64,000 nt of DNA from Posidoniimonas polymericola (GTDB lineage Bacteria > Planctomycetota > Planctomycetia > Pirellulales > Lacipirellulaceae). The number at the start of each line of letters is the position of its first letter. Within the stretch, counting starts at the first letter, position 1. Positions 1-9,066 of the stretch are shown piece by piece. The notes beneath the pieces were generated by a model. It did not search any database and was not told the DNA's origin. It saw nothing but the letters and a program-made list of their open reading frames with translations. The stretch spans positions 18,539 to 82,538 of the forward strand of contig NZ_SJPO01000017.1 in NCBI RefSeq assembly GCF_007859935.1, read 5' to 3'. A program made the position numbers and the translations under genes.

Positions 1-1299
1 GCGGGACAAAAGTTCAAACAAGTTGTCGAGCGACGACGTGGCTAAGTCGATCGACTCGGGCAATGCAATATCGTAGAGCTGCTTGAACTGGTGGCGGATC
101 ACCGGGTTGATTTCGGCCTCGGTCGAGACGACGTCCAGGTAGTAGGTGTCGCGGATCCCCTTCTTCTTGCGTAGCTGGACCGGCAACAGCACCAGGGGCG
201 AGTCGTACTGCTCGACCGGCTTCTCCTTGAGGTTGGCCCAGTGCAAGAAGCAGATCACCAGCCGCAGCTGGGCGAAGCCGAACTCGGATTGGTCGCGCCG
301 GGCTTCAGCGATCAACCGCTCCAGCTGGCTTGGCAGGTAGAGGACCTCCGAGAAATTCAGGTACTTGTTCAGTGAGATCGGTTTGCCGCCCGTCACTTCG
401 CGCTGCAACGAATCGTTCCAGACCAGAATCTGATCGGGGCGGATGTTCTGGATATCGAAAGACAACGGCACCGACGCGTGCGTGAGATTCACGCTTTGCA
501 TCGTCGGGCGAAAGTGCAGCAGCTTGTTGCGGCGAGAAATCTCGAAGAGCCGCTCGCGGAGCTTGGCGAGGATGACGGTTTGCCGGTCCCGCTTCGACCC
601 CTTGGCGAATTCCGAGGAGTGCGCGAGATCGAACTCGAAGTCGACTTCCTGGTCGCGGTAGCTCTCTAGCGTCTTGACCAGCGACGCGAGGTCCTGCGCG
701 CGGTCCCGCCGATCGAGCTGGGTCATCCGCACGATCACGCGCGCAATGACCGGGTGGAGGCCGGGGTTGAGCGCGAAGAGATTCTTGCGGTGGGCGACAA
801 ACTCTTCGAGTTGCTCTTTGTCAAAGAAATCGAGTCCGCACGCCAGGCTTGCCAGGATCATGCCCAGGGCGAAGACGTCCGTCAGCGGGTCCTGGACCCC
901 CAGGCGGTGCTCCCAGCACCGGTAGCCCGGCAGATAGACCGGCCGCGTCGGCGTCTCGTCGGCGTCGCCAATCGCCAGGTCGACGACCTTTTCGGCGCCG
1001 TCGTCTAGTTCGGTTGTGATCCGCGTCTCCGAGACGATCTCGACGGCCGCTCGGCCCGCCCGCTCGATCCGCTGCAGATCACTGCTGGCGCGGCGGACTT
1101 CCAGGCGTTTGGCCTCTTCAAACCAAATCCGTACGCCCTCGACACGGAGTTCGTCGAGTCCATCCAATGGCGCGGCCATGCCCGCCGCGTGGGCGTCGAG
1201 GACCTCCCGCGCCAGCGGCAAAAAACTGGCCAGCGCGTCTTCGGTCGTGAAGCCGTCGACCTCAAAGCGGTCGCGTAGGAAATCCACGAACGTTGTCAT
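1..1299 (-). CDS. Degenerate kinase C-lobe fused to DUF4011 domain (partial, runs off left edge)
   Basis: The open frame reads from an ATG at 1299 through base 1 without a stop, giving the first 433 residues of a longer protein. Residues 30-215 look like the C-lobe of a Ser/Thr kinase: residues 37-40 (HAAG) sit where the HxxG before the catalytic loop would be, residues 139-155 (LTDVFALGMILASLACG) match the subdomain IX helix, and a kinase-like helical tail follows. No glycine-rich loop, catalytic lysine, HRD or DFG is visible, so it should be catalytically dead. From about residue 243, with ISRRNKLLHF at 254-263, it matches the start of DUF4011, which in known proteins precedes a superfamily 1 helicase and often a Vsr-like nuclease; that architecture is reported as a phage-defence protein (Hhe). 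The helicase part would lie outside the window. The start overlaps the stop of the upstream peptidase gene by 4 nt (ATGA). Confidence 0.72.
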   Translation of the reverse strand, partial: MTTFVDFLRDRFEVDGFTTEDALASFLPLAREVLDAHAAGMAAPLDGLDELRVEGVRIWFEEAKRLEVRRASSDLQRIERAGRAAVEIVSETRITTELDDGAEKVVDLAIGDADETPTRPVYLPGYRCWEHRLGVQDPLTDVFALGMILASLACGLDFFDKEQLEEFVAHRKNLFALNPGLHPVIARVIVRMTQLDRRDRAQDLASLVKTLESYRDQEVDFEFDLAHSSEFAKGSKRDRQTVILAKLRERLFEISRRNKLLHFRPTMQSVNLTHASVPLSFDIQNIRPDQILVWNDSLQREVTGGKPISLNKYLNFSEVLYLPSQLERLIAEARRDQSEFGFAQLRLVICFLHWANLKEKPVEQYDSPLVLLPVQLRKKKGIRDTYYLDVVSTEAEINPVIRHQFKQLYDIALPESIDLATSSLDNLFELLSR

Positions 1300-2519
1300 G
1301 ACGCCGCCTCCAGCTTGGCCGCGGCGGCGACAATGCGTTCTCGGTCGCCGGAGATCTTCTCCACCTGCTTCTTGCGGAGTTTGAGTTCTTTCGCGGCGAT
1401 GCTGAGAAAGCCTTCCAGCAGGCCCACGGCGTCCGCCACGCCGATCGCCTGCGCCAGGGGCGCTTCCTCCAGATCCCGGTCGGCCGAGGCGAAGTCCAAC
1501 AGGACGTAGCAGTAGTAGTCACGGAGGGGCTGGTCGCTCTGCTGTATCTCTTCGCGGAGTGATTCGATCGCGACGTCGTGGTCGGCGGGTGCGTATTCCT
1601 CGAAGAAGAGGCGGGCGTGGGCGAGGACCACGTCGGTCTGCAGCCACTTCGGCGCCAGCATGGCGTCGATCAGTCGCCGCGTTACGTCCATGACGCGCAC
1701 CTGGGCCGTGAGGTCAAGCTCGTCGAGCGCGGGCGGGCCCTCGATCAGCTCCGCGATCCGCGCGTTGGCTTCGCCGGCTTGGTCGTGCCACAGCTGCAGC
1801 ACGTGCGCTCGAATGTACGCTTCGGGGTGGGACAGGCCGGCGGTCTTCATCGGGCCCTTCCCGAGGATCTCGGCGGCCTGCTTCAGGTAGCTCTCCGGGT
1901 TGACCTCGTCCAGGTCGGTGGCGATCTTCACCAACATTGAGATCACCTCCAGCGGAGAGCCCGACACGTCGAGCGCGATCCGGTCGCAGAACACCTCCGT
2001 GTAGAGCCCGAACAGCCGGGCGCTGGCGAAGTGCGGCGTGTCGGCGTCGCGGTCGTGGGTCATCGCCGCGAGGACCTGCTCGGCGATCAGGAGGTCTCCG
2101 TCCCACCGGCTGTGGAGCAGAAGATGTCCCAACTCATGGGCCAGCAACGCCCGCAACTCCGGCTCGGTCAGGCGAGACGCGATGGGGCCGTGCAAGACGA
2201 CGTGCGCCTCGTCGGGGATGTACGCCAGCGACGCGTTCAGACCCTGCGGGTTCTGGGCCTGGTAGAGCGTCACCGGGACCTCCATCCCGAGACTCTTTGC
2301 GACCTCGTCCGCCATGTCGTAGAGGGCCGGCTGGGCGTCTCGGTCGATGCGGTAGGTCGACTTGAGCAGGTCGAAGCGGATCGCCTCGTTCTGCTCGGCG
2401 CGCACGCGGTTCGACGCGTACCACTCCCAGATCTGCGACTCCTCGTTCTTGAGGTAGTCGCGGATCGCAAAATGGTACGGAAGCGGCTGACGCGGGTCGT
2501 GCTTCTCTTCGTCGGGCAT
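1296..2519 (-). CDS. M48-like zinc metallopeptidase
   Basis: A 407-residue protein with the zinc-protease motif LLAHELGHLLL near residue 125, followed about 45 residues later by LYTEVFCDRIA, which supplies the expected third-ligand glutamate. The pattern fits the M48/Ste24-HtpX-like domain. No N-terminal signal or membrane helices are evident, so a cytoplasmic enzyme is inferred. The N-terminal part (PYHFAIRDYLKNEE) resembles soluble M48 proteins of defence or stress loci. The ATG at 2519 is preferred; an in-frame GTG at 2579 would add 20 residues. The stop overlaps the start of the kinase-like/DUF4011 gene by 4 nt, so the two are almost certainly co-translated. Substrate is unknown. Confidence 0.78.
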   Translation of the reverse strand: MPDEEKHDPRQPLPYHFAIRDYLKNEESQIWEWYASNRVRAEQNEAIRFDLLKSTYRIDRDAQPALYDMADEVAKSLGMEVPVTLYQAQNPQGLNASLAYIPDEAHVVLHGPIASRLTEPELRALLAHELGHLLLHSRWDGDLLIAEQVLAAMTHDRDADTPHFASARLFGLYTEVFCDRIALDVSGSPLEVISMLVKIATDLDEVNPESYLKQAAEILGKGPMKTAGLSHPEAYIRAHVLQLWHDQAGEANARIAELIEGPPALDELDLTAQVRVMDVTRRLIDAMLAPKWLQTDVVLAHARLFFEEYAPADHDVAIESLREEIQQSDQPLRDYYCYVLLDFASADRDLEEAPLAQAIGVADAVGLLEGFLSIAAKELKLRKKQVEKISGDRERIVAAAAKLEAAS

Positions 2520-2945
2520 GCGGAATCGATCGTGTATGAAAACGCCTATGATACCCGGCGGGAGCGCATTTGTGACCACTCATCAAGACCGCGTAGTCAT
2601 GCAGTGAGCCCTTGACCAGGTTGCCAAGCCTCGCAGCTGTTACAATCCACGGAGTTGCCCAACATGACGGCTTTATCCCTTGCCCCAACGCATCCGAGAT
2701 GGTGACTTGGGAGCTTCATCGCGGTTTCAAATTTCGCTTTGACCTCGAAACAAACACCAAGGGGTGAATTCACACTGTATTGAAAGATCAAGCCAACATC
2801 GCCCCGGAGTTCGGCCGAGTTGGAGCACAGTCTCAGCCTACTGAACATCGATCGAGCCACACCATGTTTTGCTTACTCACGAGATCCGGCTTATTGATAG
2901 GTTGCCAGGGACGTCTCAAGGTTTAATCAATGCGGGAGCGGACTA
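2520..2945. other. Divergent intergenic region
   Basis: About 425 bases lie between the divergently transcribed peptidase gene and the coiled-coil gene. Short open frames here lack family features and ribosome-binding sites. It presumably holds promoters for both directions, but I could not pick a convincing -35/-10 pair. Confidence 0.5.
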
Positions 2946-4220
2946 TTGCCAGTAACAGAATGTGAAACTCGTTCGTTCACTCGCCAAGAGTTTTACGACT
3001 TTGTATGGTCTGCGCCGGCGACCCGACTGGCAATAGAGCTAGGGTGCTCGGACGTCACCATTGGCAAGACCTGCCGTTCGTACAACATTCCCAAGCCTTA
3101 CCCCGGCTATTGGGTCAAGCTGGCCAACGGCAAAACGACCAAGAAGACGCCGCTGCCGCCGGACGAAGAGGCGGACCGACGCACGATCGTCTTTCATCAG
3201 CATGAAGACTATGAATCGACGGTCGACGAACCGCCACGCGAACTCCAGTACGATGACGACATTCGCCAGCTGCTCGCCAAGGCGACGTCTCTCGGCGCCG
3301 TGTCGGTTCCCGAGAAGCTCCGCAAGCCGCACCCCCTGATCCTGGCCACGAAAGAACGCCTACAGCGCGAAGCGGCTGAGCAGAGACTCCCTTGGTCGCA
3401 GCGTTCCAGCGACTGGCGCGACAAGGCCCCGCGTGGTTTGTCGGTGGAGGTAGGCGGCGCTTTGCTGAAGAGAGCGCTGCGCATTATGGACGCTCTCATC
3501 AAGCGGATCGAGCAAGTCGGGGGAGTCGTTCAAGTCGAGCCGAAGCACTACAACGCCAATCAGTACGAGACGGTGGTTCGCTTCGCCGGCGAGTCCGTGA
3601 CGACTCTGCGGATCCGTGAGAAGCACAACCAGGTCCGCACCAAGAATCCGGACGCGCAGTATTCATGTGAGCGTGACCGACTCGACCTAGTGCCCAGCGG
3701 TAATCTCTTGCTGGACGACGGGCCGTCGAGCTACCGCTCCCCGCTCGCGATGGACGGCAAGGCAAAGAAGATTGAAGACAAGCTGGAGGGCTTGGTGATC
3801 GGATTCGTGAAGGAGGCGGGGGAGAGGCGGATTGCCCGCCGTGAACGCGAGGAAAAAGAGCGTCGTCGAGCCGAGGCAGAGCGGATCCGTCTGGAACGCG
3901 AGGCAGAACTGAAGCGTCTGCGCGACGCGCTAAAGCAGCGCCAGGACGAGGAGCGTGCCCGTGTCGAGCAGCTGATCCATCACGCCGACTCGTTGCGTCA
4001 GAGCGAGGTGCTCCGCGAATACCTGGACCAGCTGTGCTGGGCGAAGGCCCCCGACGGGGTTGTGGCGATTGACAGCCGCCTTGCCGACTACGTGAGGTGG
4101 GGTTTTGAGCAGGCGGACCGGCTTGACCCGCTGCGCCCCAGCCCGCATTCCGTTCTCGATGAGAAGGTAGATGAAGACCTGCTCGCGCGTGAGGGTCACA
4201 TCCCTCGCAAGCCCCGCTAG
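2946..4220 (+). CDS. Protein with N-terminal HTH-like segment and charged coiled coil
   Basis: A 424-residue protein starting at TTG 2946; a GGGAG ribosome-binding site at 2934-2938, 7 nt upstream, supports that start. Residues about 8-60 look like a helix-turn-helix: TRQEFYDFVWSAPATRLA, then a turn and GKTCRSYNIPKPYPGYWVKL. This resembles an N-terminal module of uncharacterised proteins from mobile or accessory regions. Residues about 295-350 are a highly charged helix rich in E/R/K repeats (EREEKERRRAEAERIRLERE), certainly a coiled coil. No enzyme motif is visible. It lies 123 nt upstream of an McrB-like gene on the same strand, so it may belong to the same restriction-like locus as a DNA-binding or structural partner. 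Function is not known. Confidence 0.7.
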   Translation: MPVTECETRSFTRQEFYDFVWSAPATRLAIELGCSDVTIGKTCRSYNIPKPYPGYWVKLANGKTTKKTPLPPDEEADRRTIVFHQHEDYESTVDEPPRELQYDDDIRQLLAKATSLGAVSVPEKLRKPHPLILATKERLQREAAEQRLPWSQRSSDWRDKAPRGLSVEVGGALLKRALRIMDALIKRIEQVGGVVQVEPKHYNANQYETVVRFAGESVTTLRIREKHNQVRTKNPDAQYSCERDRLDLVPSGNLLLDDGPSSYRSPLAMDGKAKKIEDKLEGLVIGFVKEAGERRIARREREEKERRRAEAERIRLEREAELKRLRDALKQRQDEERARVEQLIHHADSLRQSEVLREYLDQLCWAKAPDGVVAIDSRLADYVRWGFEQADRLDPLRPSPHSVLDEKVDEDLLAREGHIPRKPR

Positions 4221-4343
4221 GGGCGACTGACAACCTCATCGCAGGGGGCGGTCCTGGCGGGTGGCCGCCGATCCGCGATAATGATGTCGAGCGGCGGATG
4301 GTTACATCCACCCGTAAGGCACGACGACGGACGAGAGCACAGC

Positions 4344-5372
4344 ATGTTCACATGGAAGCCCATTTACGCAGAGATCGCCCTTAAGCTTTGTGAGTTCGAG
4401 CACTCGCACGATCAGCTTGTCGCGCTGATGATTAAGCTGCACGACCAAGGCCTCAAAGTGTCGAGCGTCGTGGATCGGGACGTGAACGACAAGGAGGTCC
4501 CCATGGCGGAGATCGACCCCTTCTCGTTCTTCGCCAACTTCAACCGGGGCGTGACCTACGACAACCGTCGGGCCATCGTTGCTGCGATCAAAGACGAGTG
4601 GCGACTGGGCGCGGAGTTGCCGCAGGATTTTGACGGCCTGCCAATCATGAACCTGCAATCGAGCTGGTTCATGCCGTATCAGAAACGCCGCGAACCTCAC
4701 CACGTGGCGACTCTCTGGCGTTTCTACCGGCACTGCCTGGAGATCGACGCCCCCAGCGAGCTTGACACCGAACTGTTCGACGCCTGCTGTGCATTGCGGA
4801 AGGTCGCCCCCGCGTCGCTGACCATGGGGATGTTTTGGAGCCGACCGGAACTGTGGATCGCGGTCGACAAGAAGAATCGCGAGTACGCCTCCTCGCTGGG
4901 CGTCACCCGCCAGGTCGCCGGCGGGGCGGACTACCTGAAATGGCTCGCAGAGGTTCGGCAGAAGACCGACAAATCAACGTGCGAGTTCTCGCTCCAGGCT
5001 CATCTCAACACCCTGGAGGAGAAGCCCGTGCCGGACAATGACGAAGACGTGGGCCCCGCCCCCTCTTCCGACCGCAACTACTGGCTGCTCGCCCCGGGGA
5101 GAGGGGCCGTTCTGTGGGATACATGGTTTGCCGAGGGGTTTGGGGCGATCGGCTGGAACGGCATGGGGGACCTCAACAAGTACCCCTCGAAAGAAGCGAT
5201 GATGGAGTACCTGCCCAAGGTCTACGAGGACTCCGGGCCGCTGCACGTCGCCCATATGTTGTGGGAGTTCGCACGCGAGATGCGGCCGGGCGACGTCGTG
5301 TTTGCGAAGCAGGGCCTGCACAAGATCTGCGGCTGGGGGGTCGTCGCCGGCGCGACGACCTCGAGGTTATGA
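4344..5372 (+). pseudogene. McrB-like restriction protein, N-terminal part only, truncated by IS
   Basis: The preserved part resembles the N-terminus of McrB-type AAA/GTPase restriction proteins. It begins MFTWKPIYAEIALKLCEFE, contains EIDPFSFFANFNRG and a PQDFDGLPIMN segment, and then an EVE-like module starting YWLLAPGRG and ending ICGWGVV. The AAA GTPase domain that should follow is absent: the frame runs into a 22-bp sequence at 5352-5373 that is identical to the left side of another IS at 58537-58558, and stops after six foreign residues (ATTSRL). No McrB C-terminus or McrC gene is found on the other side of the element, so the locus is broken, not merely interrupted. An in-frame ATG at 4281 is possible, but 4344 fits the conserved start. 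Confidence 0.72.
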
Positions 5373-6932
5373 GGCGATTTCTAACCAGCCTTGGAACTGC
5401 TCATTTCTCGGCAAAACCAGGGGGAAAGCTGCTTTCGCAGCAGGTGAGAGTCTATCAAACCGTATCAAGGATTGTCAGGTATTTCGGTACAGGCGGCCTT
5501 AAAACGGTACAAGCGGTACGCGGAGTCAGTCCCCCAGCTTGGCTACTCCGGTTGTTGCGAGATTTTGGAGAGCCATACCGAGAATGATGCTTGAAGCCAG
5601 CGTCTTTGCTGAGAGAATCACGCGACACCAGGGGTTCGGAAAGTTTGTCGCCCCAGTTTCCCGAGAAATCTCGCAAGGACGGTTGCCTAATGAAGGGTTG
5701 GTTTACGCCGCTGTTGTTTCTGATGGCGCGTTCGGAGGAAGACCAGCTCAGGCGGCAGGTTCTGTTCTTGAAAGCCGAGCTCGAGATGACCCGGGCCCGG
5801 GTGCCGCAGAGTCGGATCTTCCTTTCAAATGAGGAGCGAGAGCGGCTGTTGGAGCTGGGCGACGGCATCGGTTCAGACGTGCTGAAGCTGGTTTCGATCG
5901 TGCATCCCCGAACCTACCAGCGTTGGCGTGAGCGCAAAAGCCAGGGGAAGCCTCCCGCCAAGAAGATGGGCCGCAAGGGCACTCCTGAGAGCTTGCGGCA
6001 GATCGTTGTTCGACTTGCTACCCAAACTGGCTGGGGATACGGTCGAATCGTTGGCGAGTTGAAAAAACTCCGCATCCAGTGCGTTGGTCGCACGACGGTG
6101 CGGACGATCCTCAAGGAAGAGGGCGTCTCGCCCAGCCCGAAGCGGGGCACGGGGACGTGGGACGATTTCATCAAGATCCACGCCGAAACGCTTTGGCAGG
6201 TCGATTTCTTCTCGAAGATGGTGGTCACTCCGACAGGGCTACGGCAGGCGTATGTGCTGGTGTTTCTGAACATCCAATCTCGACGCGTGATCTGCTCGCC
6301 AGCCACCTTCAAGGCGGACGACCAATGGATGGTCGAGCAGGCCGAATCGATGCTGGAGCAAGCCAAGGGGATGGAGTTGCCGGTTCGTTACCTGGTGCGG
6401 GATCAGGACTTCAAGTACAGCAAGCGGTTCGACCGAGTCTTCTCAGACGCGGGTGCTGTCGTTGAGCCAACCGCTCCTCGGGCTCCGAACCAGAACGCAT
6501 TCGTGGAGCGTTGGATCCAGAGCGTCAAGTACGAATGCCTGAATCGCTTCATCGCCTTTGGCTTGAATCACCTCGATTACTTGGTTTCCGAATTCGTGGA
6601 CTATTATCACGAGCTACGCCCTCATCAGCGCAAGGACAACAAGCCGCTGCTCGGGGTGTGGTCGGATTCGGATGACCCTCCGAGCAGCGGCGACGAAGTG
6701 GTCTGCCGGGAGCGGCTCGGCGGGGTGCTGAAGTGCTACGAAAGGAAAGCTGCCTGACGAAGCTGCCGAGGCAAGTCGAATAGCCGCGGCGCGAAGATTC
6801 GCGGCACGACTCCATGCGCCGTTGATAGAGCGGCGGTGATTCGCGACGGGCGTCGCTCCAAGAGCCGTTCAACGCGGTTCTCGACCTTGAATCAATGGGC
6901 TGGATCGTTGTACAACCTTCTTGAACACGACG
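5352..6932 (+). mobile_element. Insertion sequence, type A (copy 1)
   Basis: The left side is marked by a 22-bp sequence (5352-5373) shared exactly with 58537-58558. A second 25-bp identity lies 64-65 nt before the transposase start in both copies (5626-5650 and 58782-58806). The right end is placed tentatively at 6932, because the segment 6879-6932 recurs at 39317-39372 next to other IS debris and a related motif follows a transposase remnant near 18955. Exact inverted repeats were not resolved. The element has destroyed the McrB-like gene to its left. Confidence 0.6.
5690..6757 (+). CDS. Transposase with integrase (DDE) core, type A copy 1
   Basis: A 355-residue transposase, the same length as its paralogue at 58847-59914 when both start at the conserved M(K/S)xW(F/Y)(T/S)PL motif. 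An N-terminal helical segment is followed by an HTH-like region (TGWGYGRIVGELKKL) and a retroviral-integrase fold. The catalytic acidic residues are visible in WQVDFFSK, VRDQDFKYS and the glutamate of NQNAFVERWIQS. The C-terminus carries a conserved ERLGGVLKCYE segment. It is intact and could be active. The frame opens further upstream to 5591, but the paralogue does not share that extension. Confidence 0.88.
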   Translation: MKGWFTPLLFLMARSEEDQLRRQVLFLKAELEMTRARVPQSRIFLSNEERERLLELGDGIGSDVLKLVSIVHPRTYQRWRERKSQGKPPAKKMGRKGTPESLRQIVVRLATQTGWGYGRIVGELKKLRIQCVGRTTVRTILKEEGVSPSPKRGTGTWDDFIKIHAETLWQVDFFSKMVVTPTGLRQAYVLVFLNIQSRRVICSPATFKADDQWMVEQAESMLEQAKGMELPVRYLVRDQDFKYSKRFDRVFSDAGAVVEPTAPRAPNQNAFVERWIQSVKYECLNRFIAFGLNHLDYLVSEFVDYYHELRPHQRKDNKPLLGVWSDSDDPPSSGDEVVCRERLGGVLKCYERKAA

Positions 6933-6944
6933 CCCCGGAGGCGA

Positions 6945-6997
6945 CCCAGCCAGCTCACTTCGTTCCGGCTAAGCCTCCACGAAGTGAGCTGGCTGGG
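6945..6997. repeat. Perfect 19-bp inverted repeat (hairpin)
   Basis: Arms CCCAGCCAGCTCACTTCGT (6945-6963) and its exact reverse complement (6979-6997) flank a 15-base spacer. It lies between two copies of an IS-end-like motif (about 6908-6932 and 7037-7060). There is no T-tract, so a simple intrinsic terminator is unlikely. It may be the remnant of a small inverted-repeat element or the paired ends of a lost IS. Confidence 0.85.
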
Positions 6998-7036
6998 ATA
7001 CAACACTGAAACTGGTTCCGCTACTGGGGGCAGGTC

Positions 7037-7060
7037 ACGTTGGACAACCTTCCTGAATGG
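7037..7060 (+). repeat. Second copy of the IS-end-like motif
   Basis: CGTTGGACAACCTTCCTGAA followed by GGGACG matches the motif at 6908-6932 and the one at about 39345-39372. It lies in the same orientation on the far side of the 19-bp hairpin, so the hairpin is bracketed by direct repeats. Probably debris of a type A right end. Confidence 0.5.
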
Positions 7061-7171
7061 GACGATCGCCCGCCCACTTGGCAGATCTATCCCTCGAGCT
7101 TGCAAAAGCTTCTCTGAATTAGCTAGTCGGTAGAGACACTGCGTTAAGGCTAAGCGGCGCTGGGATGCGAG

Positions 7172-9016
7172 CTAATCCGCGGCGGGGACGAGCCGGTCGT
7201 ACCAGAAGCGTTTCAGCAAAGCAGACGCTACGAAAACCACGAGGAGGCTCCCCGTCATCGCCGTCCAGTTCTGCAGCACCAGGTAGATCGGGGCTGCGCA
7301 GAGAGCGACCTGCCAGATGATCCCTACAGCGCATAGGGACATATCTCTGACGAAGCCGCTAGGAGGTTTGAACCCCGGGTAGTCGGCCTCAACCACACGG
7401 CGAATCGGCCCCCAGAACCCCCATGGACGCACGTTGCGGTAGAAATCCTGAAGGACCTGGTTGTTGTCGGCCGGCGTGAGCAGGCTCACCGCGACGGCGG
7501 TGAGGCCGCTCACCGCCAACAGTACCGGGAACATCCACAGCGCGGTAACGAACGGCATGACCGCTTCGATCGAGGCCCGCCAGGACGGCGCCTTGGACAC
7601 GACTGCGGCGGCCAGCCAGTCGGCCCTGGTTAACAGCAGCGACGACACTACTCCGGTGACCATCCCGGCAAAGTAGCCCGCGCCGTTCAATCGCCACCAG
7701 ACCCACTTAAGCACGTTGGGAGCGACGTAGCCGCCGTAGAGCCCCGCCGCGATCCATTGCAGATTGTCGTTGATGTCGCCGGCGTTGAGGCCTGCGACGA
7801 CGCCGACAATCACAACCGCGATGCTTGCGGCGTAGCTCATCAGCACCAGCCGGCGGCTCGAGGCATTGGAGTTCAGGTACCGCTTGTACAGGTCGTTTAC
7901 CAAATAGGCTGCGCCGGAGTTTACGGTGGAGTCGAACGTGCTCATGAACGCCGCCAACAGGCCTGCGAGCATCAAGCCAACCAGGCCGACAGGCAGGACC
8001 TGAACGATAACTGACGGTAGCAGGTTGTCGAGGTGCGGCGTTCCTGAGTTGGGATTCAACTCCACGAGCGCCAGCACAGCGACTGAGGCGATGAGCAGGT
8101 AGCGTGGCAGGAACAGCACCGGCGAGACGATGCCACTCATGAGCGAAGCCTCTCGCTCATTGCGTGCCGCGAGCACCCGCTGCATGTCGTAGCCCGGGGT
8201 CGGCCCGGCGATGCTCGCGAGGATGCCCTTGGCGAGCGCCATGCCAAGGAAAGCTCCAAACGCCTCGTACCCGCCTCGCGCCATCGCCGCGGCCGAGCCC
8301 TCCGGCCAGTCGAGGCTCAGCCTCCAGCCGGTCCAAGGAGAATCCCACCCGGAGGGAGTGAGAGCCGAAATCTGGTCAGGCGATGTACGCGTGAGTGCGA
8401 CGGCGGTTACGAGGAGGGCGGCGGTTACGAGCAGTACGAACTGCAGCAGGTCGGTCAGCACCACACTGTACATCCCCCCCGCTATGACGTAGACCGAAGT
8501 CACGCCCAGGATGACGATCGCGTAGGCGTTCGGCGAAAATCCCCACGGAAATATCTCGGCCGCGAACCGCCCTACGCCGACGAACGCGTAGGCGATGAAC
8601 GCGATTACGGTGACCAGGGCGAAGAGCACCACGCTGAGGTGCGCCATCACCAGCCCCGCGCCCTCGCCGAAGCGAGTGTGAAGCCAATCCGCGCCGGTAA
8701 GCGCGCCCGAACGGCGCAGCCAGGCGGCGAGGAACACCATCATGAAGACCTGATTGAAGGTGGGCCAAAGCCAAGGGATCCAGATGCTCTGCACGCCGTA
8801 GACGAACATCAGGGTCACCATCCACATGGTGCCCGTGATGTCGAACATCCCAGATGCGTTGGAAACGCCCAGCATCCACCACGGCAGGCTCCGCCCGCCG
8901 AGGAAGTAGCTCTCGATGCTTGTCGACGCGCGGCGGGAGAGGAGCACGCCCGACGCCGCCACCACTACCAGATAGGCCGCGATGATCGCGATATCGACCG
9001 GATGGAGGGTGTTCAC
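7172..9016 (-). CDS. Sodium:solute symporter (SSS family)
   Basis: A 614-residue membrane protein with about 13-14 hydrophobic segments from the N-terminus (PVDIAIIAAYLVVVAASGVL) onward. The SSS hallmarks are YFLGGRSLPWWMLGVSNA after TM1 and the periodic glycine-rich helices. It would import a sugar or other small solute with Na+ across the cytoplasmic membrane. It is the last gene of a minus-strand run GH18, GH130, symporter (51 nt after GH130), so the natural substrate is probably the oligosaccharide released or phosphorolysed by those enzymes. The substrate itself cannot be read from sequence. Confidence 0.9.
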   Translation of the reverse strand: MNTLHPVDIAIIAAYLVVVAASGVLLSRRASTSIESYFLGGRSLPWWMLGVSNASGMFDITGTMWMVTLMFVYGVQSIWIPWLWPTFNQVFMMVFLAAWLRRSGALTGADWLHTRFGEGAGLVMAHLSVVLFALVTVIAFIAYAFVGVGRFAAEIFPWGFSPNAYAIVILGVTSVYVIAGGMYSVVLTDLLQFVLLVTAALLVTAVALTRTSPDQISALTPSGWDSPWTGWRLSLDWPEGSAAAMARGGYEAFGAFLGMALAKGILASIAGPTPGYDMQRVLAARNEREASLMSGIVSPVLFLPRYLLIASVAVLALVELNPNSGTPHLDNLLPSVIVQVLPVGLVGLMLAGLLAAFMSTFDSTVNSGAAYLVNDLYKRYLNSNASSRRLVLMSYAASIAVVIVGVVAGLNAGDINDNLQWIAAGLYGGYVAPNVLKWVWWRLNGAGYFAGMVTGVVSSLLLTRADWLAAAVVSKAPSWRASIEAVMPFVTALWMFPVLLAVSGLTAVAVSLLTPADNNQVLQDFYRNVRPWGFWGPIRRVVEADYPGFKPPSGFVRDMSLCAVGIIWQVALCAAPIYLVLQNWTAMTGSLLVVFVASALLKRFWYDRLVPAAD

Positions 9017-9066
9017 GCGGGCTTCGATCTAGTTCGGCGGGAGGGTGCCGCCAACAGACTTGTGGT

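Noticed and set aside
5455..5868. 137-codon minus-strand open frame inside type A IS
   Set aside because: Antisense to the IS leader and transposase; not matched in the second IS copy at the same position.
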